Shown in pieces: positions 53,973 through 62,918 of a stretch of DNA of 64,000 nt (positions within the stretch are counted from its first letter, which is position 1; the number at the start of each line of letters is the position of its first letter). Below the pieces are notes generated by a model that was not told the DNA's origin, ran no database searches, and was given only the letters and a program-made list of their open reading frames with translations. Source of the DNA: CAUZIZ01 sp965218775 (lineage in GTDB: Bacteria; Acidobacteriota; UBA6911; RPQK01; JAJDTT01); assembly GCA_965218775.1 (NCBI GenBank), contig CBDCLS010000006.1, forward strand, positions 372,001-436,000, read 5' to 3'. The translations under genes and the position numbers were made by a program.

Positions 53973-55640
53973 AGGATAGGAGTTTGGTTTTTTTGACAAT
54001 GGGTATTGGTCAGCATTTCGGGTTTGGCGGGGAGTGAAAAATGGGGTCGAGGGAGGAGGAGGAAGAGCTTGGTCGGGGCTGAAGGAGGACAGAGGATGAA
54101 ATACCCCCGATGAAGACGTCGAGATCGAGAAAAGGGCGAGAATCGAGGCGGAAAAGGATAGAGGGATCTTCAATCCGCTCGGGGGGTGAGCGGCTCAGTC
54201 TTCCCAGGTCGGGACCTCGTCCCAGAAGAGCGCGTCGTTGCAGGTTCGGGCGGCTTGAGCCTGCTGGGGCGAGAGCGAAGCCAGGAAGCTTTCGAGTTTG
54301 TGGGGGAAGAGTCGGGGTGGGGGAGCGCGTTGGGGGAGCTGCCAGAGATCCAGGTGTTTGAGGATGTCTTCGATGACATTCGGTTTCTCGATCAGCGCGA
54401 TGATCTCAAGAGCGTGACCGCATTTGGGGCACCTCAAAGCATCCACCTCATACACCTTCTGGAGCAAGCGGGCCCAGTTGCGCCGGCGTTGCCGGGAAAA
54501 CTCCTCGGTGGCAGAGTTCTCCTCGGAGTCTTCCGCCGTGGGGAGGCCGTGGGTGGTCTGCAGGCTGGCGGCCAGGCGCCGCTTTCCGCGCGCGGCGTTG
54601 GAGTAACGGCCATAATAACGGGTCGTCTGTTCTCGTGGCCCAGGGATATGGGAGGTCACCAAGGCAATCCAGTCCAGGGCATCCAGGGTGCGGCGGACGC
54701 CTTTGGGGGTGCGGTAGTCGATCTGACCCTGCTCGGGATCGTATGCGAGTCGGCTGGCGGCGAAACTGGGACGGAGGATGTAGGCGGCCAGACGCTCTAG
54801 AGCCGGACGGTCCTCGCCGTCGATGGGCCGGCCGCGATAGACACTGAAGCCGCTCGGGTGCCAGGCGCGTAGCTTATCCGCAAAGTCGCGGCTGAGGCGG
54901 CGCTGGCTCACCATCATCTCCAGGACCTGATGCTGAAACAGACGCGTGAGGACCTCGGAATCCCCCTCGCCCATCGAGTCCGAATCCCCGTCGGCTCTCC
55001 AAGCCGTATCGCTGGCGAGCATGTGGAGGTGTTCGTGAGGGTCGAGGGTATCCCCGTAGGTCTGAATGGCGACCACCGCCCCCGGGACGAACCCTTCCCC
55101 GAGCGTCGCCTCGGCGTATTGGCGCAGGCTGCTCCAGGCACAGCGGCTGAGGCGACCCAGGAGCTGGCGATCTTTGCGAAAGGCTGGGCGCAAGACCCGG
55201 GGGATGGTCCAGACATACTGGCGATGATTGACCGCTTCCAGGACTTCCTCGGTGACCCATTCGACAAAGGCGGCCACCCGCTTCGCTTGGCAGGAAGGGC
55301 ACAAATACCTGGTTTTGCATGAGAACGCCAGGAGCGCCTGGTGGGAGCAGCGGCCGCATTTCAGACGGGCAAAACCATGACGGAAGATCCCACACTCCAA
55401 GAAGCGGTCGACGGTCTTCTCCACCACCGGACGCCAGGGTCCATACTTCGCTTCATAGAAATAGGGGTAGCTCTGCTTGAACTCCTCCCAGTAGTCCTCC
55501 AGACACTGGTCGAAGGGGGTCCTCTCGGGATGGCGGGGCCGGTAGGTTGCCGTCGCAGACATTCCCTACCGGAAACGACGGCGTCCTCGAATCTACGAGC
55601 TTTTCCTCCACGCCTGCTCAGAAGAAAGGAGAAAGAGCTG
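53972..55640 (-). mobile_element. IS91-family element
   Basis: The low-coordinate end is fixed by the break in copy C: on the minus strand the element end is followed by TTCAAG, containing the CAAG tetranucleotide that flanks IS91 origin ends. No inverted repeats or target duplication are expected for this rolling-circle family. The other end is not defined; 55640 is a rough limit. Confidence 0.65.
54195..55562 (-). CDS. IS91-family rolling-circle transposase
   Basis: 455 aa. An N-terminal zinc-binding domain (CGIFRHGFARLKCGRCSHQA L..CPSCQAKRV) is followed by a Y2-type HUH nuclease: HUH motif PHEHLHMLAS, then TTRYYGRYSNAARG with the catalytic tyrosine pair region, and a C-terminal second zinc knuckle (LRCPKCGHALEII). 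Full length for the family and apparently intact. It would move the element by single-strand rolling-circle transposition and can carry adjacent DNA. Confidence 0.92.
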   Translation of the reverse strand: MSATATYRPRHPERTPFDQCLEDYWEEFKQSYPYFYEAKYGPWRPVVEKTVDRFLECGIFRHGFARLKCGRCSHQALLAFSCKTRYLCPSCQAKRVAAFVEWVTEEVLEAVNHRQYVWTIPRVLRPAFRKDRQLLGRLSRCAWSSLRQYAEATLGEGFVPGAVVAIQTYGDTLDPHEHLHMLASDTAWRADGDSDSMGEGDSEVLTRLFQHQVLEMMVSQRRLSRDFADKLRAWHPSGFSVYRGRPIDGEDRPALERLAAYILRPSFAASRLAYDPEQGQIDYRTPKGVRRTLDALDWIALVTSHIPGPREQTTRYYGRYSNAARGKRRLAASLQTTHGLPTAEDSEENSATEEFSRQRRRNWARLLQKVYEVDALRCPKCGHALEIIALIEKPNVIEDILKHLDLWQLPQRAPPPRLFPHKLESFLASLSPQQAQAARTCNDALFWDEVPTWED

Positions 55641-55741
55641 GGATCAGTGGGAGCACGCCGCTTGAAGAAGCCACTGCCCGGGAGGATCGGGATCAGGTAC
55701 GAAGGCCAGTGGACTCTCCGTCCCCACACCGAGCGCGCTCG

Positions 55742-55870
55742 CCGAACGACCGCTAGCGGCCCGTTTGCGGCCGTTCGCTCGCCGTTTCCGCGGGAAACTT
55801 GAATGACCGGTTGTAGGCGAAAGCCGCCGGTCGATTTTGATCAAATCGGACGCTTATTGACACCGTATCG
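55742..55870. repeat. Island palindromic repeat, copy 8
   Basis: GAACGACCGCTAGCGGCCC, GGCCGTTCG, GAATGACCGGTTGTAGGCGA, GATTTTGATCAAATCGGACG C. It lies between the IS91 element and the mobility module. 55871-56617 shows no gene I can support. Confidence 0.55.
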
Positions 55871-56617
55871 ACGGTTCTCTGGGTATCCCTTTCTACGCGA
55901 TTCTCGAATCGAGTGTATCCACTTTGTATCCACCTACAAACGGATGGAAACGGGCAGAAACGGATCAATTGAGGTGGCAACAATCCGTGTCATATTTATG
56001 TTTTACCTAGGTTTGGACAGATTCGGATCACCCGCCCAACAGATTTAGGATCTGGTGCATCGGACCCCAAGTCGCCAGCCACCCCAGGTCGTGATTCCAC
56101 ATTTCCTGATCAACCGCAGACGGGCCAGCGAATTTGGTCCGTAATGGGTCCAATAAGAATTCCCAAGGCTTCCCAACCACTACCTAGCGTTCCCCAATGT
56201 AACCGTACGTGCCGCCAGGTTACTGGTTTTCCGGGTGGGGCTTGAACTCATAACCCAACGATTCTGTGGACCGGCTGTCATCGATGAAGTAATCGGGTAG
56301 TCAGAGGAATCAGTGAAATCTGGGAATGGGCTTGGTGAGATGGCGGAGCCCGAACTGGGACTTGGGAACTGACAGACCGCTTGACTAGAGGGATCGAACA
56401 GCAAATCTGGACCAACCGTTCGAAGTAGGGAATACTGCAACTTGTCCGGAAGTAGTCTCAGTCCATTATGACATCGAGTCTGATACGTGCAGAACTTGAT
56501 CCGAATCAACAAAGAATCTCCTAGTCTAAAGTGGCTCTGGTGGTCCTCAACGACGAGCCAGATAAGCCCTTGACAAAAAAGCTTGTCCAGTGTTTTTTTG
56601 GCTACCCGTTAGGTACT

Positions 56618-56651
56618 CAATATGCTGGTCAACTGCCTGACCAGCATATTG
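56618..56651. other. Perfect 14-bp inverted repeat downstream of the mobility operon
   Basis: CAATATGCTGGTCA-ACTGCC-TGACCAGCATATTG, in an AT-rich stretch 36 bp past the last gene of the module. There is no T-run on the minus strand, so it is either a factor-independent-like hairpin with a poor tail or a protein/replication site. Confidence 0.5.
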
Positions 56652-56686
56652 GCCAACCGTAATCTTAATACTTCTATACTCTTAAT

Positions 56687-57040
56687 CTATGAGAGTGGAG
56701 CGGTTTTTACCGACGAGACCTCAATGTAGGCTGCAATACCTTTTTGGGGAGTATAGGAGATCAAGCCGATTGCCCCCAGATCCTCCAGACCTCGCCGGAA
56801 GGTTTGGCGACTGATTAAGGGATGATGCTTTCTTAACAACTTGACTCCAGGCTTCTTCAGCCTCAAGGCCCAATGCCAGAGATACCAGGCGGTGATCCAA
56901 GCGCGAGTCTTGGTGGTGGTCATTTTTGTGACCCACTCTAATGGCAAAAGAGCAAAGTGACCGAAGTCGTTCTTTCGAGACTGGAATTTGTCTGGAATGC
57001 GGATTTGTCGAAGTATTTCTTCAGGTGCTTCATCACTCAT
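56687..57040 (-). CDS. Small replication-module protein, possibly winged helix
   Basis: 117 aa from ATG 57038-57040 (MSDEAPEEILRQIRIPDKFQ). Basic and helical: HFALLPLEWVTKM, TRAWITAWYLWHWALRLKKP G, then SRQTFRRGLEDLGAIGLISY, which looks like the recognition helix and wing of a winged-helix protein. It begins four bases after the polymerase stop, so is co-transcribed. I do not recognise a named family; a plasmid- or phage-type replication or regulatory protein is plausible. Confidence 0.65.
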   Translation of the reverse strand: MSDEAPEEILRQIRIPDKFQSRKNDFGHFALLPLEWVTKMTTTKTRAWITAWYLWHWALRLKKPGVKLLRKHHPLISRQTFRRGLEDLGAIGLISYTPQKGIAAYIEVSSVKTAPLS

Positions 57041-57044
57041 CTCT

Positions 57045-58763
57045 CTATATCCCCAGCAGGCGAACCACTGTGGCGAACATCCCTTCATCACTCTTTTCAT
57101 CAAATACTTTTTGGGGTCGAGTCACCGTGGTGTCTACCCTGACGCGAAAGCCGTGTAGCAGAATCTGCGAACTCTCCTCCATGATTTCCTTCACCTGAGC
57201 TCTGACCTGACTGACTTCTTCCAGGGCGCATTCCACTACGAACGCGTCATGGATACTTGCACAAACCTTAATACCGGCTTCGGTCAACATGATTGCGGCT
57301 AACCGCATCATTTCAGCGCCGTTGCTCTGAAGAGGCCAATTCTGGATAGCGGGAAGACTCATGGTTCCGTTATTTTGAATCTGCCATCCATACCGTGTGT
57401 ATAAACTCCCAGCTAAGAGAAAGTGGTTTATAAACCGGTCGACCCATTCCCAGTACCTTCTAAATCGAGCATGATGGGCCTCACGAATCGCTCGAGCATG
57501 CGCAGGCGATACATCTATCTGTACTGAAAGTCCGAATGGACCCTGCCCATAGCTAATCGCAAGGGCAGCCACTTTGAACATTTCTCGGACCTCGGGGTGG
57601 CTGATCCTAGTAGCGTGGGATGGAGCAGCCCCCGCTTCCCTTGCCCACCACATGTAGGGGTCGCCGCTCCGATAGGCGTTTTGCATATTCTTATCATTGG
57701 ACATTGCCGCCTGAATGGCGAACTCCTGCCCCGACCAGTCGGCAGTAATGATGGCGGCGCCGGGGTCTGGATTAATCAGATTTCGGAACCACTTTGGTGC
57801 TCCGTAGATGAATTTCGAGTTACTTGGGGCATTGCGCCCGGTCTTAGTGGCGAATGGCCAGGGATGCGTCCGATTACGATTGTCAGGCCCGATCTCAAGC
57901 TTCCTCGACTGAAGTTGTGAGAGGGTTCGGCGTAGTTCTCGAAGTCTTTTGATTGCAGGGTCACGTCGGCCTATATCCTTGAAGGTCGAATCATCCAGCT
58001 TTGGTTGCTCGTTTGACGACAAAGGCCATCGGCGGCCAGTTTTCAGGAGCATTTTGATAAACTGTTTCGTTACAAAACGCCCCTTTTGGTCGTAGAGCTG
58101 AAACTCATCATGCTCTTTGATCAGGGTACTTCTGATTTCTTGCCTATGACTCAGGATAAGGCTATACAAGTCGAAGTTGATGGGGATGCCTTGTTGCCAG
58201 ATGCGTGCCACTGCCTTCTGGTAGCGACCTCTGTGAAGTGATTGTCCCAAGTGGAGGGGGGGGGCCATGTGCCGGATGACTTTTTCAGTCAATAAGACGT
58301 CCTCCATACAGTAGTCCATCAATCCCTTCTTTTGATCATTTGTGTACGGACCGTCCTGTTGAGCAAGATTACGCCAGTAGCTCTTTTCGTCACCTCCCAT
58401 AGTTTTGACGCCATAGGAACGGGCTGCATCTAAAAGAGACCACTCCTTGGCATGCTCACCGATCAATCCATTCTTCTGGTTACGATATTCGACATAAATG
58501 TCGATCACGTACTCTGGAAAATCCCAGCCTAAAGACAGAAAGCAGTTCAGCTCAGCTAATGCCTGGTATGCTACAAGAATGGTTCCTTGTGTTGGGAAAG
58601 GAGGTTCTTGAAAGCCTCCATTCAACCAGATTCGCCCTTCCTTGCCTGTGTGTAGATCCTTCCAGCAGAGACAATGAACAACAGGTAAAGTCGCATCATC
58701 AGGCTGGTAGTACTCGAAGTCGGCTATAACTACGTTCAGTGCTTTAAGCTCTCTAATCCTCAC
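57045..58763 (-). CDS. Phage-type family A DNA polymerase with 3'-5' exonuclease domain
   Basis: 572 aa, much shorter than chromosomal Pol I. The N-terminal exonuclease-like domain has VIADFEYYQ (Exo I), AELNCFLSLG (Exo II) and YCMEDVLLTEKV (Exo III). The polymerase domain has motif A ADWSGQEFAIQAA (D342), motif B REMFKVAALAISYG (393-406) and motif C SIHDAFVVE (D506; the usual HDE reads HDA). There is no 5' nuclease domain. Family A polymerases of this size belong to phages and some mobile elements, so it probably copies the excised island. It overlaps the upstream 191-aa gene by 11 bp. Confidence 0.88.
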   Translation of the reverse strand: MRIRELKALNVVIADFEYYQPDDATLPVVHCLCWKDLHTGKEGRIWLNGGFQEPPFPTQGTILVAYQALAELNCFLSLGWDFPEYVIDIYVEYRNQKNGLIGEHAKEWSLLDAARSYGVKTMGGDEKSYWRNLAQQDGPYTNDQKKGLMDYCMEDVLLTEKVIRHMAPPLHLGQSLHRGRYQKAVARIWQQGIPINFDLYSLILSHRQEIRSTLIKEHDEFQLYDQKGRFVTKQFIKMLLKTGRRWPLSSNEQPKLDDSTFKDIGRRDPAIKRLRELRRTLSQLQSRKLEIGPDNRNRTHPWPFATKTGRNAPSNSKFIYGAPKWFRNLINPDPGAAIITADWSGQEFAIQAAMSNDKNMQNAYRSGDPYMWWAREAGAAPSHATRISHPEVREMFKVAALAISYGQGPFGLSVQIDVSPAHARAIREAHHARFRRYWEWVDRFINHFLLAGSLYTRYGWQIQNNGTMSLPAIQNWPLQSNGAEMMRLAAIMLTEAGIKVCASIHDAFVVECALEEVSQVRAQVKEIMEESSQILLHGFRVRVDTTVTRPQKVFDEKSDEGMFATVVRLLGI

Positions 58764-59328
58764 CTCGCAGTTCCTTCAGAATTGGGTGGTCTAAACTTTT
58801 GATCAGTCGGTCGTGGGTAACTTTTTCCATGATCTGCTCAAGATCCATCTCCGGCCAATCCGGTTCGTCCCAGGCGGCAAGTGCCTCATGCCTGAGATAG
58901 GATTGGGACTCCTGGTTGGATACCATTCGGATCCAGGTCTCCATACTCACCTCGACCGCATCACGGGCGGACTGATTCCAACTGTTGATGCGCCCATTTG
59001 GGTCCTGTATCGGCACCGGCCAAAAGAATAGGGTCCCGTTCTTGGTGATACATTGATGCAACTTGACATGCTTGCACTCGTCCTGCAGCTGTGGGATCAG
59101 ATGTCCGACTACGAAGTAGGTCTCATTTCTGTCGTCTACCTCCAGAATCATGCATTCGACGTAGTTGTCCCGATGAGCTCTGAAATACCACTGTTTGTTC
59201 GGTTTTCGTATCGGAATCCGGGTGGTCACTACTTTTGAGATCTGTTCTTTGTAGTCCTGGGGCAGTTCGATATTTTTCAGCTCGAACTGAGTTTCCTCTA
59301 TGAGGGTTTCTTTCTTTTCTTCCGTCAT
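58753..59328 (-). CDS. Mobility-module protein of unknown function
   Basis: 191 aa, acidic, mixed alpha/beta. Central segment RIPIRKPNKQWYFRAHRDNY with YVECMILEVDDRNETYFVVG HL, then KNGTLFFWPVPIQDP. The last 60 residues are helical. No motif that I recognise. The 11-bp overlap with the polymerase gene indicates tight co-translation, so it likely serves as an accessory factor of replication. Confidence 0.7.
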   Translation of the reverse strand: MTEEKKETLIEETQFELKNIELPQDYKEQISKVVTTRIPIRKPNKQWYFRAHRDNYVECMILEVDDRNETYFVVGHLIPQLQDECKHVKLHQCITKNGTLFFWPVPIQDPNGRINSWNQSARDAVEVSMETWIRMVSNQESQSYLRHEALAAWDEPDWPEMDLEQIMEKVTHDRLIKSLDHPILKELRGED

Positions 59329-59455
59329 TCTTGCTCTCCTTTCTTAGGAACGATTTCAAATATTTGATGACTGGATTTCCTCCAGCCGAGGCCATTCCTC
59401 CCCATTGATCTAGTGCTTTGCAGTCCTTGGATTACCTGTTCTTGAGTGCGCCTGT

Positions 59456-59671
59456 TCATCTGTCATTTTGGCTACTACAAATTTGTCGGTGGGCCCCTTT
59501 TGCAGTGGGTCTTTCCTGCATCCAAGTGTCTACTTCATCGGAAGGCCAAGCGACGCGGCCGGCACTGATCTGCCGTCGGTTGGGGAAAGTCCCCGCCTTT
59601 TCAAGACGCCAAATTGTCACCCTACTCAGTCCGACCTTCTGCACAACTTCGGCTTCCCTCAGAAAACGCAT
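59456..59671 (-). CDS. AlpA-like excisionase/transcriptional regulator
   Basis: 71 aa. FLREAEVVQKVGLSRVTIWR LEKAGTFPNRRQISAGRVAW..SDEVDTWM is the AlpA/prophage-regulator HTH. In P4-like elements such proteins activate integrase genes or act as excisionase. It sits between the integrase pair and the polymerase pair, as expected for a module switch. Confidence 0.85.
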   Translation of the reverse strand: MRFLREAEVVQKVGLSRVTIWRLEKAGTFPNRRQISAGRVAWPSDEVDTWMQERPTAKGAHRQICSSQNDR

Positions 59672-59817
59672 CTATTTCACCCTCCTCCCTCGAGTTCCAG
59701 GCGATCTTAGGATGTTTTCTGAGGAGGGAACAAGCGTTAAATTGTTGTAAAAAAGCCTGTTATACCTTTTGCGGTACAGTCGTATATGGCTTTTACGATC
59801 AGGGGGGGCTTTTGCTG

Positions 59818-60429
59818 TCACCGAATCCAATGGTCGATGACTTGCCAGATTTGGCGGCGGGATCCGGCCTCAAGAAGTTCAAGAGCGAAATACAGGCCCA
59901 GGCGGTCCCTGACCTGCTCCCGAATCTTTTGGGTATTGCCATTGACGCCTTCTCTCTCGCAGACCTCGTCATAGGCTAGTTGGATAGCACGATTGAGAAG
60001 CTCAGTGGGACGACAGGGCGCCTGGGGGTCGGCAATTGTCTTCACACGGCTGGTCCGTTCATCGAATTGGTAGCCCTGTTCTCTTAATTCACTTTCAGCT
60101 TTCTGCGCATCTTCGCACAGATCGGCCAGCCAGGTCCCCAGCTTTTGTAGGCTAACTTCAATCTGGTCTCGGTCCCGGCTTGGAAGATCTGGTGTCTCTC
60201 TGGCTATCTTCCAGACCTCTCGAACTGTAGTGAACTGCTTCTCCAGTTGGCTACTTGGTCCGATGCTCTGAAGGACGGCTGCTGGCCAGAGAATTGGCCT
60301 CAGTTCATCCAAGGCGGTACCCCAAGGCTTTATGTCCTTCCGGATGTCTCGAGAGTATTGATAAAGCTGTCGCAAGATGTTGCCCGGAAAATCTTTGTCA
60401 CCAGGCCGATGTTCTTCACGTTTTTTCAT
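59818..60429 (-). CDS. Helical protein encoded after the integrase, unknown function
   Basis: 203 aa, mostly helical and charged (LSRDRDQ-like stretches; LGTWLADLCEDAQKAESELR; LLNRAIQLAYDEVCEREGVN). It overlaps the integrase stop by 14 bp and is certainly co-transcribed with it. No family recognised; it may help excision or maintain the element. Confidence 0.65.
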   Translation of the reverse strand: MKKREEHRPGDKDFPGNILRQLYQYSRDIRKDIKPWGTALDELRPILWPAAVLQSIGPSSQLEKQFTTVREVWKIARETPDLPSRDRDQIEVSLQKLGTWLADLCEDAQKAESELREQGYQFDERTSRVKTIADPQAPCRPTELLNRAIQLAYDEVCEREGVNGNTQKIREQVRDRLGLYFALELLEAGSRRQIWQVIDHWIR

Positions 60430-61594
60430 CGGATCCTTCTTCCAAGATGAAATTCAGTTTGTGCGCCCAGAGTTCTAGAGACTGCCGCATCTCGGGCAAC
60501 TTTTGCCACCTGTTGTAGACAGAGGTGATGTTTCGGTCCACCCAGGAATGGTTCAGAATCTTGGCTATAAGTGTGTCCTCTGCGCCCATTTTGCTTAGGT
60601 TCGTGGCACAGGTTCTTCGTAGGTCGTGGGGAGTGAAATGGAAGTTCACCGCTTCCTGGATCCGGACATTGTTCTTGCCCATCCAGCTAGTATGACCGCC
60701 AGCTCTGGAAGGAAAAACATATTCTGAAGCCCCTGAAATGGCTTTTAGACATTCCAGGATATCCAGGACAGGCTGGGACAGGGGCACCCTGTGTTCTCTT
60801 TTGTTCTTGGTCAACTCCGGGGGAATGACCCACAGATCTTCCAGGATCTGATCCCACTTCATCGCCTTGATTTCGCCGCCCCTCTGGCCGGTCAGTAGAA
60901 TCAATCGGTAGATGGCAGCTGTGGATTCCTGGTGGTTTTCCAGTTCCCTCCACAACCTCCTGATTTCTTCGTCACTCAGGACCCTATCCCGTGAAGTTTC
61001 AGTGATTCTCTTCTTGATTCTGTAGCAGGGATTTACGTCCACCCACTCTTCATCCACTGCAAAGTTGAACATCACTGACACCAGGGCCAGGGTCCGATTG
61101 GCCATCACAGGGGAGTCCCTGTCAAAGGCTATTTCATCTAGAAGCCCATTCACATCACTTCTGGTGATGCTATCCAGCTCCCTCGTATTCCAGCTGGGCA
61201 GCAGGTCAGCATCCAGGATGCGTTGGTATTCATCCACTGTCTTTTGCTTCAAGCCCTTTTGCTTGGGATGCTTCCGGAGGAACTTATCAGCCAGGTCCTG
61301 GAAGGTCTTCGTGTCTGACTTCCTGGGAAGTTTCCCATCCAGCCTCAGTCTGGCCAGGTCCTGCTTAGCCATGTTACGAGCGGCTGCCAGCCCCAGTACG
61401 GGGTAGACCCCCAGGGTCTTCCACTTTAGCCTGCCTGCTTCTCGGTAAACCAGGACCCAGGACTTCTTGCCTTTTGTGCTGACCCTGATCCCAAAGGACC
61501 CCCCCCCTGGAAAGGTCTCATCCCAGTATTCTGTCCTCTTCGGACCTGCCTTCAAATTCCTGACGAGTCGGTCTGAAAGCTTTACCCTGGCCAT
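60416..61594 (-). CDS. Tyrosine recombinase (P4-type integrase) of the island
   Basis: 392 aa. N-terminal DUF4102-like arm-binding domain (KLSDRLVRNLKAGPKRTEYW DE..GSFGIRVSTKGKKSWVLV), core-binding domain (FQDLADKFLRKHPKQKGLKQ), then the catalytic domain with R in TGQRGGEIKAMKW, HxxR in TPHDLRRTCATNL, H in LNHSW and the nucleophile Y in ITSVYNRW. All catalytic residues are present. It lies 211 bp from attR, the usual position, and should cut within the 53-bp tRNA-Pro repeat. Confidence 0.95.
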   Translation of the reverse strand: MARVKLSDRLVRNLKAGPKRTEYWDETFPGGGSFGIRVSTKGKKSWVLVYREAGRLKWKTLGVYPVLGLAAARNMAKQDLARLRLDGKLPRKSDTKTFQDLADKFLRKHPKQKGLKQKTVDEYQRILDADLLPSWNTRELDSITRSDVNGLLDEIAFDRDSPVMANRTLALVSVMFNFAVDEEWVDVNPCYRIKKRITETSRDRVLSDEEIRRLWRELENHQESTAAIYRLILLTGQRGGEIKAMKWDQILEDLWVIPPELTKNKREHRVPLSQPVLDILECLKAISGASEYVFPSRAGGHTSWMGKNNVRIQEAVNFHFTPHDLRRTCATNLSKMGAEDTLIAKILNHSWVDRNITSVYNRWQKLPEMRQSLELWAHKLNFILEEGSDEKT

Positions 61595-61805
61595 GGCCTA
61601 TTCTGCTCCACTCCTAATAGCCGGTGAGCCCAGGGACAACACTTGCTGATCAGCAGATAGAAAGCTTCATCTGGCTAACTGGCTAACACAAATACCTGCG
61701 ATATAGTGAAACACGTTGGCACGACGTGAAGCAAGAAATACCCGTAAATACTGGGTTATAGGCTGAATTCGGAATGGAATGAAACAAGGCGGAATAAGGA
61801 TATAA

Positions 61806-61858
61806 CTGAATGGGGTTCAGGGGGTCGGGAGTTCGAATCTCCCCGTCCCGACCAATCT
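61806..61858 (+). repeat. attR: right 53-bp direct repeat of the tRNA-Pro 3' end
   Basis: Exact copy of 14179-14231 (from CTGAATGGGGTTCAG to CCAATCT). The 5' part of a tRNA is missing here, so it is not a second tRNA gene. Between 61595 and 61805 are the integrase upstream region, a TGCTGATCAGCA palindrome (61644-61655) and the direct repeat CTGGCTAA/CTGGCTAA. Confidence 0.9.
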
Positions 61859-61868
61859 TTTCAATGAG

Positions 61869-62914
61869 TTAGCTAGATTGCCTCACTCTGCTAGGCACTT
61901 CCGTGTGAGAGTCTGTGTGAGACTTTCTACTGGCTTCCTCGAAAGTAGCCATCGCCTGGCGTTCGGAATCCCCAATGCTTTGCAGATAGATTTCCGTGGT
62001 GCTCCTCCGTTCGTGACCCAGGATGCGTTGGATAGCTCCAATGGGCACGTTGGCATTTTCCATTAGCGATGCACCGGAGTGTCGCAGTGCGTGAAAACTG
62101 AAGTGTCTGACGCCCGCCTTCCTACACAGTCCCTCCATTAGCCTCTTCCGTCTCCCATACGGCCCTCGACAGGTCTCGGCGGTTTTGGTGCTTCGGTACG
62201 TATGCCAAAACACCCAAGGCAGCTGCCTATTCCTTTGCGCGTACCTTCTGGAGAGGATCTTGAAGAGGTGGTCCGTCATGGGTACTCTTCTTGGGGTCAA
62301 GTCACCACCTTTTTTCTTCCGGGTGGACAACGTGACGCATCGCCCTTCTAGGTCCACATCATCCCAGGTGATTCGGTTGACTTCACTTACCCGTTCTATG
62401 GTCTCCCGGATAGCCCAGAGATAGTCTTGAGTGTGAGCATCAGCAGCAGCAATAACCTTGAAGATATCCTCTAGCGGAGGAAGATACTTGAGCTTTTTCA
62501 CAACTGGGAGGCGTTCAATCCCCTCGGTGGGATCTACCTTGATCCACCCCTTTTTCTTGCCGAAGTTGAACATGGAGCGGAGACTGACCAAGTCCCTGTT
62601 GGCGGTGAAGGCTGAGACTCGACTTCTTTTGAGAATGGACGACCAAATCATGTCCTGGGTGATTTCACGACACTCAAGATCACCCCATAGTTCGACCTAA
62701 GGCTTGCATCGGTAGCGGCAGTCGTCATAGTACGCCATAGAATTGTAAGCTCTCAGGTGATCAAGTCTCTTGTTGACTAGCTCCAAGAAGCCCATGTCGG
62801 TTGGGGGCTTGTTCTCCCCCGGTGGTGGTTCGTTTATCTCCTTTCTTTTGTCGGCTTCGGCTGATTGTGCCTTGCGTTTGGTTGTGAACCAGGCTTCCGT
62901 GTACCGCTGCCCGG
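61869..62914 (-). pseudogene. Second tyrosine recombinase, inactivated by amber codon and IS insertion
   Basis: From 62651 down to 61869 the frame holds a complete catalytic domain: ERVSEVNRITWDDVD (R), FHALRHSGASL (HxxR), LGHERRSTTEIYLQ (H and Y). Upstream the same frame continues as AYYDDCRYRCKP, a TAG at 62697-62699, and back through NKPPTDMGFLELVNKRLDHL to about 62914, where the IS begins. So an integrase of ~370 aa was truncated at its 5' end by the IS and has one nonsense codon. Unlike the island integrase in sequence, it belongs to another element next to the same att site. Confidence 0.82.
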
Positions 62915-62918
62915 CTAG

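Larger units (their letters stand above)
14179..61858. mobile_element. Genomic island integrated at tRNA-Pro
   Basis: Bounded by the 53-bp direct repeat, with a tyrosine recombinase (60416-61594) about 210 bp inside the right end. Repeat start to repeat start is 47,627 bp. The island holds two kinds of IS, MITEs, a private palindromic repeat family, a phage-type polymerase and mixed cargo; the flanking core from 1 to 14150 has none of these. It may be several insertions accreted together, because only the right 5 kb forms a clear mobility module. Confidence 0.75.

Noticed and set aside
56215..56270. tRNA 3'-like fragment (reverse strand TTCAAGCCCC..ACCA)
   Set aside because: The T-stem bases do not pair and no other arm can be drawn.
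61806..61858. Second tRNA-Pro gene
   Set aside because: Only the part from the anticodon stem onward is present; bases before 61806 do not form D or acceptor arms.
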